From assembly GCF_001641265.1 (NCBI RefSeq), contig NW_020167520.1, positions 2,108,001-2,172,000 on the forward strand: a stretch of DNA of 64,000 nucleotides, read 5' to 3'. The translations under genes were made by a program, and so were the position numbers. Positions 1 through 10,930 of this stretch are shown piece by piece. The stretch comes from Pseudogymnoascus destructans (lineage: Eukaryota > Ascomycota > Leotiomycetes > Thelebolales > Thelebolaceae). Below the pieces are notes generated by a model. That model was not told where the DNA came from and searched no databases. It saw nothing but the letters and a program-made list of their open reading frames with translations. The stretch's first letter is position 1; every line of letters begins with the position of its first letter.

Positions 1-1111
1 CTTACACATGCTTAGCACGCCGAGAAACAGCGCACCAGCACGGTTTGGCGGTTTGGCGAAATTAGAAATTAGGCATCACATGTTTTGCTGGCCTATTAGG
101 GCGACAGGCGGGGCGGGCGAGGCGGGGGGAGGCCAGGCTCGGTGATTTAGATATTAGGATATGCAGGTGTCAGTTGGTTGTTTCCTAGAACAGTCAGTTC
201 TGGAACACGGAGAGATGAATGGGAATAGGGACATTCAGCGGCGTTATTCAGCGGCGTTATTCAGCGGCGGCATAACATACATAGCTCATACAACATACTC
301 ATACTGTACAACATACATCCCTCATCCCAACATACCTCATACATACAACATACTCATACAACATACCAGCTAAAGCATACTAATCCCCAACTCCCTCCCT
401 AACCCCATTTCACATGCTTATTTCCTTGTTCAGTACTACCTTCCTTACCCTCGGCCCATCCGACGCATCTGTAGCCTGTTTAGGACCACCTTAATCCTTC
501 GCCGAATACCCCCCAGCCTACACCTCCTTCCACCTCCACCAATCATCAGCACTGCATTCACCACGCAAATTACACACCGATATCCAAGCAAATCACCACC
601 AACAAAACCACTACATGGCTGTACAACAACAACGCCTGCACTCACATGCATCCTGCCTACCCGCCCACCACCGTCCCAATCGCATCCCCATCTATTTATA
701 TACCCCCCCCCTCATCTACCTCATCCACAATCTGCAAGTCTCGATGGTGGGCGTACTACGGGGCGATCCCTCCAACGCAAGGTCCTTGACACAACCGCCC
801 ATCGCAATCTCCCCCAAACCAGGGCCCGCTCCTCGCAATCTCCCCCGGACTCGGATCGCTGAGGGTCGCCGACAGGTGGCGGCTGCAGGGGGAGAGGGGA
901 TGGATGGGCCTTGCTCTGCCAGGGGAGAGGGCCCGACGTGACCGTTGGAGGTGCGCATGTGAAAGCTAGGTGGAGCACGGTCCTTGGTGGTGCTAGGCAA
1001 TAGGGGTTTTCATTATCTGTGGCCAGCCCTTGATGGCCTCACTCTTTCGCCTTCCCTCCTCCCTCTCTATCTCGATCTCTATTTCGAAAATAACAGCACT
1101 CTCCCACTCAA
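1..1111. other. Intergenic, no supported gene
   Basis: No open frame here has a recognisable domain, good codon character or splice-linked continuation. The stretch contains a 13-bp unit repeated almost three times at 233-269 and a low-complexity run built on 'acatactcat' at about 279-366. The rest is C-rich sequence downstream of the minus-strand gene that ends at 1112. Confidence 0.6.
233..269. repeat. 13-bp tandem repeat, about 2.8 copies
   Basis: The unit attcagcggcgtt is seen at 233-245 and 246-258, with a partial copy at 259-269. It is followed by imperfect acatactcat-type repeats to about 366. It is a simple tandem array with no evident coding role. Confidence 0.8.
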
Positions 1112-2937
1112 TCACTCCCCCTTCTTCCCCCCCGAAAAACTCACCACAGCCCACTTCCCACTCCACGCCCACCGCCTGCCCTCCCCCTCGCCCTGCTCAG
1201 CCCGCAACTCCTCATCCTTCCCCTCCGGCAACCCAACTACCACATCCGCCTTACACGTCCGCAACGACAGCAGATCAACCCCCGACCCCCTTCCCATCGG
1301 CCCCAGCGCCTCCGCAAACGCCGTCGTAGGCGCCCACGCCGCGTCGGCAACGAGCTTGCGATAATTCAAATCCCCCTTGAACACCACGAGCGTGCTCTCC
1401 CTCAGGTCCTCATACAGCCGCGGCGCGCTCGTCGGGAGGCGCCAGAAGCTGCCCCCAGCCGTCCAGAAGGCGTTGGGGCGCATGCGCAGCGTGCCCTCGG
1501 CGTGCAGCCCGCTCCAGTGCGCGAACAGCGCCTCGAGCGCCGCCACCTCGTCATCCGCCAGCCGCGCGGGCGCGGTGCCCTCGCGCTCCTCCTCCTCCGA
1601 GGCCGTCTCGAAGAAGGCGCGCGGGTCGTGCAGCGCCGAGAGCAGAGCGGCGAAGTCGGCAGGCACAACGTCGGAGACAAACCAGGGGATGGATTTCGGG
1701 TGCAGCGTCACGCTTGTCGCGAGGCCCGTCGCGAGAAGGTACCCGGCCAACAGCAGGTCGGCGAACAGCTCGAAGCCCGCGTTGTCGAGGATGATGTCAA
1801 CCGTGCGCTCGCCGCCCGCGGCCTGCGCCTTGAGGAGCACATCGTACGCGGCGTGCAGGTCGTTGACGAGGATGTGCTTCTCGGCGGCCTTGCGCGCCTC
1901 GGAGCCCTGGAGCTTCTGGATGTCGGCATAGGAGAGCGACGTCAGCAGCGACAGGTCCGTCGCGTTGCCCCACAGGCTGATCTCGGCGATCTCGGTGAAG
2001 ACGAGCGATGCGGCCTCGGCGGAGGGCGTGGTGCGCGCGAGGTCGCTGAGGATGGCGTTGTAGCGCGTGGCTAGCTCGAGCACGGCGGGGCCAGAGGACC
2101 GGAAGGTCGAGATCTTTTGCCGCGCGAAGACGTCGTGTTGTTTCCAGTGCGTGGAGCGCGCGAGGTGGGTTGCGATGCGGCTGTGCAGTGATGTCAGTGT
2201 TTCGTCCTATGTGTCCCTGTTCTGGACCCTCCTGCCCATCCCGTTCCCCTCCCATATTCCCTCCCTTATCCAAATCCGGTAGAATTGAGTGTGTAGATGT
2301 GCGACGTACCGGTAGAGATAGCATTCCGAAAACAGCCACGGGGCGTGTAACCACGTCGTCTCCCCCAACGCCGCTAGCTCCCTGTTATACTCCTCGATAT
2401 CGCTGCCTCCATCGTCCTCCAGCGGCCTGTGATCCATTAGTCCCTGTATTTCATCCCAATGTCCCTGTAATTTCATCTAATACCCCTCCCGTCCCCCCCC
2501 CATCCTTCCGCAACTAGAACAACCCCCGACAACCAGCACGCAAGAAAACAGGGAGAAAAAACTTACGTCATCGCCCGATCATGCAGAACCTCATACTTCA
2601 GTGCCCCAACCGCCTCCACGATCCGCTTGCCCTCCTCCCGCTTGTCCGCTTGCGACAGCTCCAGCGCGCTGACAGCGCGATGCACATCATCTATCGCTCC
2701 AGTCTAGTGCGTCACTGTTAGTATCGCTTTCTTGCTCATATGCAGGGTCGGACACCTTGGTGGGGGGGAGGGTTACCAAGATGACGGGCCATCGCGATCG
2801 GGCGGACGTGAAGGCGAAGGAGCTCCGGTCCGAGGTGAGGTATTGCGCTTTGCCTTCTGTCAGTATGGCCAGGCGAGAAGGCGGGAAGGTGAGGGGGGCG
2901 AGGGGAGGGACATACGGGTTTTGGTATCGTGTTCCAT
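1112..2937 (-). CDS. ARMT1/DUF89-family damage-control phosphatase
   Basis: Five exons on the minus strand: 2937-2916, 2856-2777, 2703-2567, 2426-2310 and 2180-1112, giving 474 aa. The start is the ATG at 2935-2937. The segments join into typical family text: a conserved WPVIL|TGAIDDVH junction, PWLFSECYLYRR around the fourth junction, SLWGNATDLSLL, and the metal-site motif DNAGFE at about residues 251-256. Length matches the fungal family (yeast YMR027W type, about 470 aa). Family members are metal-dependent phosphatases acting on damaged sugar phosphates; the older carboxyl methyltransferase label is disputed. The product is probably cytosolic. All introns are short with GT-AG ends. The exact N-terminal microexon (22 nt) is the least certain part. 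Confidence 0.85.
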
Positions 2938-3162
2938 TGTGTCGCCGTCGTTGGTGGTGGGAGGCTGTGGGATGCTTCCTTGACTGCTGTCGGTTATTTT
3001 TGGTGGGGTCGGTCTTGAGCTCGGTCGGTCAGTCGGTGTCCCCGGCCGGCTCGGAGGTTTTGGTGGGGTGGGGTGGTGAAGTGGTGTGGGAGGAAAATTT
3101 TTGCTGGCGATTTTAAGTGGGTTTATATGGCCAGACAAGGCATTACGTTACATCAATCAAAA

Positions 3163-3258
3163 GGGGATATGGTTTAGTGGTATAATGCTTCTTTAGCACT
3201 TGAGTTTCGTACTCTGGTAATATAGAAGAGGTCCGGCGTTCGATTCGCCGTTTCTCCA
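3163..3258 (+). tRNA. tRNA-Ala (AGC) with intron
   Basis: The anticodon stem CTTCT/AGAAG encloses loop TTAGCA + T with anticodon AGC at 3195-3197. A 24-nt intron follows position 37 (about 3199-3222). The T arm is CGGCG-TTCGATT-CGCCG, the 3' acceptor strand is TTTCTCC, and the discriminator is A. The 5' acceptor strand GGGGATA pairs with it and makes a G3-U70 wobble, the hallmark of alanine tRNAs. One acceptor pair (T6-T67) is mismatched and the D stem is weak, so this could be a slightly decayed copy. Confidence 0.75.
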
Positions 3259-3895
3259 ATTTCTTGATATATTTTTGGGGATTTTCTTTTGTTGGTGGCG
3301 TGTGTGGGCTGTACAGGAAGGAATTGTGTGCTCGACCAACAGTTGAAATGGTGCTTAAGCCTAAAAAAAGGTGCAAGATATTTTTTAATATTTGTGAAGT
3401 ATATTCGTGGCCAGACTTTAATGTCTCGATGTTTTTGGGGTCTATCTACGTATGTTTTTTCGTTGAGGAATATATCCGCGCATAATATGATATAATGTTA
3501 GGCCAACTGAATAAGCAACTACAACCAAAATAATGATTTTAATACCGGCTCATGGGAGATGCTGTAATACTTCAATCATCAAGGGAGCTGTAAGATGGCT
3601 GACAGCCCAGAGGTACTGTGCTTTGGTCAGCACTGCACTCTATGTTACTGACAATGATATATTGATTGTTTCACTTGTCGAGAAAATATGGGGTTATGGA
3701 TCTAGAAAGCAACGGTGCCTCTTCGATTACGGATGCAATAGTTCGGCAATACAATCATATAGCTACATGTAATCCTGCTGCCCAATCTAGAGGGGTATTG
3801 TGTATGCCCAAGGATTGGAACTAGTAATTTATTCAGTCCCATCTAGAGCCTAAATCTGCCATGGAGCATGCATGAGACCAGCTATTCGCTCCAGT
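3259..3895. other. AT-rich intergenic, no supported gene
   Basis: Short open frames only, with no domain or splice continuity. AT-rich text between the tRNA and the F-box pseudogene. Confidence 0.6.
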
Positions 3896-5600
3896 TTAGA
3901 TGCCCCCCATTTCAAAGTCGTCATCATCATCATCATCATCATAATCCTCCTCATCCTCCTCATAATCTTCTTCTTGAGGATATCCCTTAAACCACTGCTG
4001 ATTGCCCTCTCCAACCCACGCCTTCTCTACTTTCCTCTTTGGTCGCCAACCACCCCCTTTACCTGTCCACCAATACACATGATCACCTCCTATAAACGTC
4101 TCGTTACCAACCTTCACTGGCTGCTCTGTAAGCCTATGATCTAGATAGTTTTTCTGCCCCGCCTTAAACCACACCGCCTCAAACTCGGCATCTTCGCTGT
4201 TTTCAAGGCTTAGGCTTGCAGTCAGAGACATCATCTGCAGCGCGGGCATATTCTGCTTCGCCTTGCCAGCAGCAGCCAGCAACCCATCCATCGCTTCATC
4301 ATCAGGATATGTCCTGAACATCTCTGTGCCGCGATCGCTGTCGAACTCTGGCTCAAGTGGGACCACAAAGTCGTGTGGGACGGTGTTGTCTGGGTGCCGT
4401 ACAAAGTACCATGAACCCGACGGGCGCACGGTGGAGATGATTACGGAACAGGTCCTGAGAGAAGGCCACTGAGGAGCCATGTTGGCTAGGCTCGCGAATG
4501 CGGAGTCCAGAGCGGCAGGAGGCTGGAAGAGCTGTGGGGAGATCATGATGGGCCCTTTGAGGTCGATAGTCTTGAGGGTTGGGATGAGGGAAATTGCATA
4601 GAGCGCTAGGGAGAAGTGGTCGATATCGGAAAGCAGGATTGAGGGAGGTTCTTGGAACTGGTAACGCGGAGACGGATTTTCGGCGCATAGTGAAAACGAG
4701 GTGAGAGGGAGCGAGGAGAGGGAAAGGAGCAAAAAGAGATATATGAGTAGAGTGGAAACGCCGGGGTTCAAAAGCGCGAAGGATAAATGCTTATACGTAC
4801 CATATCTATCCTTCCGCCGTACTTCCAAGCCCTCACTCCTTTCCATATGTAAGTCCAGCTTCTCCAGGGCCGGAAACTTCTTCGCCAATCGCGCTATCGA
4901 CTCTGCCTCTTACAGGTCTCGGATAGGACGGAGAAACAGCGTATTTTGTCACTCTCTTCAACTCAGGTACCCCCTCCAGCGGTCCCAGGCGAAGCCAAGA
5001 ATCGCAGTGTCTCCCCTCAAACAAGTCACTTCGCTCTCCCCGTTCTACTGCCATTTGTTGCTCTCCTAAAAGCCCACTATTTCTTTTCTTTGCATCGCTA
5101 GGCGAGTAGATCTGCACATCTCTAACGACAACGGCACCAAACCCTCCCCCACGCTGGACCTTGTTCTACTTAGCCTCTCCTCCTCATCCTCCTCCCACCT
5201 TTTCACGAGTCTGAATAACTCTGCAATAGCAGTAGTAAATGCCGCATCATTTACTCTCTTATCTTCCTCAGTCTCCACAACGCACATGCTGCATCATCAT
5301 ACTCGGGTAGGACAACCTGATACTTCACTTCCCTGAGGGCGGCTCTCCGGTGACCCGTCATAAGTTTAGAAAAGTATTCTAGCTCGGAGCTTGGGAGGTT
5401 GATCTCCCGAAATGTCCGCTGTTCTATGTGCCACTGCCAGGTCTTGCACACTGTGGCATAAGGTGGGAGTCGGAGACGGGCTTGATAGGGCCGCCGTCCC
5501 TGATGCGCTGTAGACGCAATACGAGGTTATCATGGTCGCCGGGGATGCAGGAGAGAATCTGAGCGAGGGTTTCTGGGGAAAGTGAGGCGATTGTGGCCAT
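3896..5600 (-). pseudogene. Decayed F-box family protein gene
   Basis: Starts as an intact F-box (MATIASLSPETLAQIL..., ATG at 5598-5600). Successive pieces typical of a large fungal F-box family then appear in changing frames: WQWHIEQRTFREI with GHRRAALREV (5450-5280), EEDKRVNDAAFTTAI (from about 5275), a YSPSDA block (about 5110), and the LAKKFPALEKLDL segment (about 4890). A C-terminal half ends in an acidic run at 3896. At least three frame changes and one in-frame TAA (near 4905) separate them, although one junction (4800 to about 4605) could be a genuine intron. The multi-copy family and the number of breaks make a pseudogene the best reading. A heavily mis-assembled real gene is the alternative. 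Confidence 0.65.
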
Positions 5601-5934
5601 TTGAAGCGGTTGCAGAATGGGGTTTGGGGTTTCTTTATGGTTGTCTTTGTTTATGGGGATGCGGCCGTCAGATTACAACGTGGATTAGATGGTGAAATAT
5701 GATAGGCACGCTAATCCTATTACAGACACGCTATACAAAAGAGAAGACATGCATGAGTGATTGTAGTTTCGCCACTATTTTCAGCCGTAATTGCATGGCA
5801 TTTCAATGGTGGGTTTCTAGTCCCAATGTCAGTTCTTGACCTTGGCTGCAGCCTCCACAGGCACTTTACAGTCAAAAATAATACCCTTAACTTACTCGTG
5901 TGGCCCAAAAGTGGTAGACGAGCAGATTCGACGC

Positions 5935-6078
5935 GATAGGCGTTCAGGAGGGGGTGTTCAAGGCAAAGGGAATCCGACCGTACGACGCTGTGGCACTTGT
6001 GGAGAGACTGGTCATAATTCAAGAACGTGTCAAGATACTATTACTGTACAACCTTTAGTAGATCCGCAATTAGTTTAG
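5935..6078 (+). pseudogene. Pogo transposase C-terminal relic (CCHC knuckle)
   Basis: Reads ...VRRCGTCGETGHNSRTCQ..., a C-x2-C-x4-H-x4-C zinc knuckle nearly identical to the C terminus of the intact transposase just downstream but on the opposite strand. It has no upstream catalytic domain in frame, so it is a fragment of an older copy. Confidence 0.7.
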
Positions 6079-6165
6079 TTAAATTTAATTCGTTGTTGTT
6101 GTTTAATATTAATTCTTCGTACGAAGGTAGGAAAAAGTTAACCGGGTACTGATATTAACCGGGTA

Positions 6166-8025
6166 CTGTGCATGTATAACGAAAGTGCCAAACAAGCGAA
6201 AGTGCCAAAATATCGCGACTACCCCATAAGAATTGCGATAAATCCACCACAACAATATAAATTAATTAAAACTACTCGGAGTCCTCTTCCTCAGACCTGT
6301 CTATTACAATCTGACAAGTGCGCGCATTGTGTCCAGTCTCACCACACTTGCCACAGCGACGTGCATGGGTTTCTTCCCTTGGCTTCCGACCACTACTTGC
6401 CCTTATTTCTTGCTCTACTTGCTGCACAACGTCCCTCTCGTCCTGTAGCTCCTGTGCTACCTGTTGACTAAGTGATCCTCCTTGCTGTAGTCGTGTTTTT
6501 TTAGCTCTCCGGCGCTTGCTTAGCACTTCATTTGCCTGTCGCAGGTTTTGGTTCTCTGCTTTTAACAATGCTAATTGATGCATTATTTGCGATGCACCCT
6601 TTGTAAACTGGTCAACAGCTGCATAGATTGAGGTTGGAGAGCTATTTTGATGATGCGCAATTCGGTTTTTAATGAAAGTAGACTGTGATACAGCTTCAGT
6701 TGGGTTATTTGGTGTCTGAGAAACCCATGGTTGAGCGGTGTTTGGGTGAGAGGTTGGAGGTGTTGGCGTCTTAAACCTAAGGTCAAGTGTAGATATTACA
6801 CTCTCAGGGCTAAATGGAAGAAGCCCAGCACCTCGGAACCCTCCCTGAATATTGCTTTCTGTCATTGCAATGTTAAATGCAGCATGGAAGGTAGGAAAGA
6901 AGTCATCCTTAGTAATGTGAATAATATGAGCCCGCATCATATCTTCAATTTGCCGACCGTAAGCTCTCTTTAATGGGCCAAAACAGCCAACATCAAGTGG
7001 TTGGAGTATATGGGAAGAGTGAGCAGGCATACAAAGCATAATAATGTTGTGTTCTTTGCAGTACTCCTCAAACTTGTCTGAGTGGTGGCTCTCATGACCA
7101 TCAAGGACTAACAAGTGATAACCACCAACACTCCGGGGCTTTGTGTGCTTCTCAAAATGCTGAATCCAATCCATACCTCTCTCGTTTGTAGTCCAGCCAT
7201 TTGCAGTAACAGCGATTACCCAATCTGCTGGAAATCCGCTATTCTCATACCAAGATGCAAGGTGGTTTTTACCTGCCACAATGACAAATGGCGGCACTGC
7301 CCAACCTTGAGAACTAACGCCTTGGATTACTGTAACCCATTCCCGATTGCCAGGCTGCACCTTTTTTGCCTTTGCCCGCCCATCTGAGCTCGTTACTACC
7401 GTTGCGCTTGAGATGACGCCCATCATAAACCCAGTCTCATCAAAGTTGTAGATATCTGCATTGTTGATGCCATACTTTAGAATTGTGTTCCATACAAGCT
7501 CAAACCAGCCACGAATGACTTCTGGATCTTCGCACTTAGCCCTCTGGTAGTCGTATTTTCGCTGGAAGCGTGTCCGGAGCTCTACATGGCGCTTAACAAA
7601 GTTTGAAGCCCAACGTGACCCGACGCGTGGCGCGTCGCGTGTTGCAAGTAGTCGATTTGCCATATCTTCAACAATAGACAACTGAGGAGGGAACCCTTTA
7701 GCAGCTAAGTCAAGTATATACTGAATAAGAACTGATTCCTCTAGGTTACTTAATTTCTGTAAGTTGGCTTGGATATCGCGTCGTGAAGGTACGCCTTGTA
7801 AATGGTGACGTAGCTTGCGGTGGTCTACGGAATAGATCCTAGCTGCAACTTGAAGGCGCAAATTTGGGTCGCTTTGCATAGCTTGGATAGCTAGCACTAA
7901 TTTGCTTTCATCATTTTTATGGCGCATGTTTTGTTGTGGAGGAATTTAACATTTAGTTGGGGGGGTTGGTCACCGCATGATTTTGGCACTTTCGCTTGTT
8001 TGGCACTTTCGTTATACATGCACGT
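6166..8025 (-). mobile_element. Fot1/pogo-type element, family A copy 1, apparently complete
   Basis: An 1860-bp element with TIRs of about 43 bp: left from 6166 and right to 8025, both reading inward GTGCATGTATAACGAAAG and onward. It is flanked by TA at 6164-6165 and 8026-8027. Each TIR holds two copies of a CGAAAGTGCC motif 17 bp apart. The outermost two bases differ between ends. One uninterrupted transposase ORF fills the interior. Confidence 0.9.
6272..7927 (-). CDS. DDE_1 (pogo/Fot1) transposase with C-terminal zinc knuckle
   Basis: 551 aa, single exon. The N terminus holds a psq-like helix-turn-helix and a CENP-B-type DNA-binding region (about residues 5-140). The catalytic core follows, with NFDETGF, VLDGHESHH and QPLDVGCFGPLK carrying the D, D, D residues. 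A Ser/Thr/Pro linker and a basic coiled-coil-like stretch (SKRRRAKKTR) come next. The C terminus is a CCHC knuckle (CGKCGETGHNARTC) followed by an acidic tail. The protein cuts and pastes its element at TA dinucleotides. No stop or frameshift is seen, so this copy may be active. Confidence 0.93.
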   Translation of the reverse strand: MRHKNDESKLVLAIQAMQSDPNLRLQVAARIYSVDHRKLRHHLQGVPSRRDIQANLQKLSNLEESVLIQYILDLAAKGFPPQLSIVEDMANRLLATRDAPRVGSRWASNFVKRHVELRTRFQRKYDYQRAKCEDPEVIRGWFELVWNTILKYGINNADIYNFDETGFMMGVISSATVVTSSDGRAKAKKVQPGNREWVTVIQGVSSQGWAVPPFVIVAGKNHLASWYENSGFPADWVIAVTANGWTTNERGMDWIQHFEKHTKPRSVGGYHLLVLDGHESHHSDKFEEYCKEHNIIMLCMPAHSSHILQPLDVGCFGPLKRAYGRQIEDMMRAHIIHITKDDFFPTFHAAFNIAMTESNIQGGFRGAGLLPFSPESVISTLDLRFKTPTPPTSHPNTAQPWVSQTPNNPTEAVSQSTFIKNRIAHHQNSSPTSIYAAVDQFTKGASQIMHQLALLKAENQNLRQANEVLSKRRRAKKTRLQQGGSLSQQVAQELQDERDVVQQVEQEIRASSGRKPREETHARRCGKCGETGHNARTCQIVIDRSEEEDSE

Positions 8026-8090
8026 TACTGATAAACCACGTTAACTAATTATTATGCTTCCTAATTATTCTAGTGTTTTAATTGACTGGA

Positions 8091-8222
8091 GTGCACAGAC
8101 CCTCAGTTTGACTTAGAATATTGTGCGCATTCACTTCGTACAGCAAATGAGGCACTTAGTAAACGCCGTAGAGCTAAAAAGACACGTATTCGTCAAGGGG
8201 GTGTACTTACTGTCGAGGATTC
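8091..8222 (+). pseudogene. Pogo transposase fragment (pre-knuckle basic region)
   Basis: Plus-strand reading RTANEALSKRRRAKKTR matches the family A transposase segment QANEVLSKRRRAKKTR. It is cut at about 8222, where sequence identical to the last 50 bp of the nearby LTR begins. It appears to be the continuation of the relic at 9450-9594 but in opposite orientation. Confidence 0.65.
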
Positions 8223-8270
8223 CCTTCCTTGGGTGGCTAGATTCTCACATCTGGTGCACCCACCATTACA
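8220..8270 (+). repeat. Truncated LTR 3' tail
   Basis: About 50 bp (tcccttccttgggtggc... to ...ccaccattaca) identical to the 3' ends of the LTRs ending at 10530, 11987 and 12198. It abuts the gypsy reverse-transcriptase fragment directly. Confidence 0.8.
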
Positions 8271-9450
8271 ACAAGGCACCGAAGAGCTTAAGGCTACCAA
8301 GCAATACCTGCTGGAAAACCTGGAAAAGGGATTCATCATCAACAGCAACAGCCCCTTCGCATCCCCTATCCTATTCGTAAAGAAAGCAGATGGCAACTTA
8401 AGATTTTGCATTGACTATCGGAAGTTGAACGGTCTTACCCGTAACGACCCCTACCCTATCCCGCATATTGACGAACTACTAGGACGGGTGTCGAAAGCCA
8501 AAATCTTCACGAAGCTAGATATTAGACAATCCTTCCATCGTATACGAATGCACCCCGGCTCAGAAGAGTACACTACCTTTCGGACTCGCTATGGAACCTA
8601 CAAATGCAAAGTGTTGCCGTTTGGATTGACGAACGGTCCCGCAACCTATCAGCGGTATATGAACGATGTCCTAATGCAATATTTGGACGACTTCTGTCCT
8701 GCCTACCTAGACAACATCCTAATCTATTCCGAGGACCCTACGGAACACGTATACCATGTGCATAAGGTCCTACAGTGTCTCTGTGAAGCTGGACTTCAAG
8801 CCGATATAAAGAAATGCGAATTCAACGTTACCCGGACGAAGTACTTAGGATATATCCTTACTACTTCTGGTGTCCAAGAGGACCCTGACAAGATCGAGCC
8901 CCTTTGAAACTGGATCCGACCGACTACCGTTACAGGTGTGAAGTCCTACCTAGGCTTTTGTGGCTTCTACCGGCAATTCATTCGAGATTTCGGCAAAATA
9001 GCAAAGCCCCTCACAACTATTACTAGTCCCTCGGAGCCGTTCCGGTGGACAGACGAATGTGAGGATGCGTTCGAGGAATTGCGACGACAACTTTTAGCGG
9101 TACAGGCACTTCACCACTTCAACCCCGAATTGCCTACAAAGCTGGAGACCGACTCCTCTGACGGAGTGGTAGCTGGTGTCCTGTCTCAAGAACACCCTGA
9201 CAAGCGATGGTACCCCGTAAGCTTCTACAGTCACGTCCTATCCGGACATGAGATCAACTGGGAGATCCATGACAAGGAACTATTCACAATCGTGAAAGCC
9301 TTCAGAAAATGGAAGCCCGAGTTGGCTTCGGTATGCCACCGAGTTGACGTCTACACTGATCACCGTTCGTTGGAATATTTCATGTCTACCAAGATTCTCA
9401 TGGTGAAACAGGTTCGATGGAGGGAGCTACTCTCCGACTTCAATTTCTGC
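8271..9450 (+). pseudogene. Ty3/gypsy pol fragment (reverse transcriptase to RNase H), broken
   Basis: Reads through RT motifs (SPILFVKKADGNLRFCIDYR, LDIRQSFHRI, PFGLTNGPATYQRYMN) and the catalytic box, here YLDN instead of the usual YLDD. The RT/RNase H connection (YLGFCGFYRQFI) and RNase H (ETDSSDGVVAGVLSQ) follow. An in-frame TGA lies at 8905-8907. The protein stops abruptly inside RNase H near 9450, where pogo-derived sequence begins. Gag, protease and integrase are absent. The copy is defective. Confidence 0.88.
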
Positions 9451-10930
9451 TTGTAACAAAGTGACCTCGTGAGCTAAAAGCTCTGTCCCCTTTGCTAATG
9501 AAGCAACTGTCTTAAAAATAGGCGTCAGCGAGCTTCCTTGATGACGTGCAATACGACCTTTAACTAAGGTTGTTTGTGAAAGAGCTTCGGTCGGTGTCAT
9601 ACTGACATTCGTTGCACTCAGTTTGCTATCAAACTCAAGAGCAAACTTAGAAATCTCCTCCTCAAACCTACAAGTCACCATACATATCTTGGCTTATCAC
9701 ACCAACAACAGAAACAATACTACTCAACGATTGCTGCAAACTCTTCTACTACATCTGTTTATGCTACATACATCACGGCATATCATTTGGACACTCATTG
9801 AACAAGTTATTAAGAAAATCTCCTCCTTAAGGGGGTGGGCCAATACTACCACATGGCATATCTCTACCAACTAGAGGCCTAGGAACATGAACGATAGCTC
9901 TAGAAGCTTCTACAACCCTCTATGATTCATTACACGTCATCGCTCCTTAGTTACCCACAAGATTGGTTAAGTTATGACATAATTTGTCTATAGGTACTCT
10001 GACCTTGGACCTCCTTTTCACTTCCTATAGGCTAGGAACCCAAGAGATGGTTCTATGGGATTCTCTTACGTTCACTACATGATTAGCAAGCTAGTTGTGG
10101 GTCGCACTTGATTTCTAATACATTTACCAAGCCTGGTTAGTCATGGAAAGTCATGGAAAATGAGAGAACTACACTCCTTTGGCATAAATAGGATTGCCCT
10201 TTCCTTAAGAAAGGGCAAGCAGGCAATACAGTAAATCGACTAGCACATACTTCTACGTCTTTTCCAAGCTTCCAAGCATTGATCTTGTTATTCTCTGTTT
10301 TTGAAAAGTCAGTGAGGTGCTAACCTCTGACTTACCCCTGAGTTCTCAGACTCAACATTTGTTGCAACTTGTCTAAACCACTTCACCACATCATACACCT
10401 GATTGCTGCGTTGTGGAATAGTCTAAGCTACAACCCTTTGGCTCTGTTTCCTAAGACAGTGTGTTATCTTAGTAAATTCATCCCTTCCTTGGGTGGCTAG
10501 ATTCTCATATCTGGTGCACCCACCATTACAGTCGGGTTGTGAGGCGTCTGAGAGACCCAAGGGTCCTTGTCTACTGAGGGGAGCCGAGGAGGTGTAACCG
10601 CTTGTAAGTTAACATCAAGCTTAGATATAACTACTTGAGGATCGTACGATATTAAACCAGCTCCCCGGAATCCAGCTTGGCCATTTTGGACTGAAGTGAC
10701 TGCTCGTACGCCGCCTTGAACACAATGAAGAACGCAACCTTGCTGATATGATTAATATGAGCCTTAATAAAGTGCTCAATTTGAAGACCGTACTACACTA
10801 AAGCACCTGACATCAAGTGGCTGGGTTAAGTGAGAGGAATGAGCAGGCAAACAAAGGGGTATAATGTTGTTGGACTTGCAATATGCTTGAAATGCAGCTG
10901 AATCATGACTCTGTAAGGACACAGGGCACC
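9450..10930 (-). pseudogene. Older pogo transposase copy split by a solo LTR
   Basis: Minus-strand pieces on both sides of the LTR at 9595-10530 belong to one transposase: upstream ...LCLPAHSSHLTQPLDV... and DPWVSQTPHNPT (10531-10930), downstream EALSQTTLVKGRIARHQ... to LLQAE (9594-9450). Removing the LTR and one copy of its 5-bp duplication restores a continuous frame across NPT|EALSQ, matching the intact family A protein (NPTEAVSQ). The upstream part is degenerate, with lost frame. The downstream end is cut at about 9450. Confidence 0.8.
9595..10530 (+). repeat. Solo LTR with 5-bp target duplication
   Basis: Begins TGTCATACTG and ends CCACCATTACA (TG...CA). It is flanked on both sides by GTCGG (9590-9594 and 10531-10535). 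It contains a TATA-like cataaatagg near 10182. No internal retroelement sequence remains, as expected after LTR-LTR recombination. Orientation is taken from the position of the TATA-like box and the tail. Confidence 0.88.

Noticed and set aside
279..366. acatactcat repeats as a possible CRISPR array
   Set aside because: No regular repeat-spacer pattern; it is a low-complexity run in a eukaryotic genome.
1377..2074. Long plus-strand frames over the ARMT1-like gene
   Set aside because: They mirror the GC-rich minus-strand exon and have no domain text of their own.
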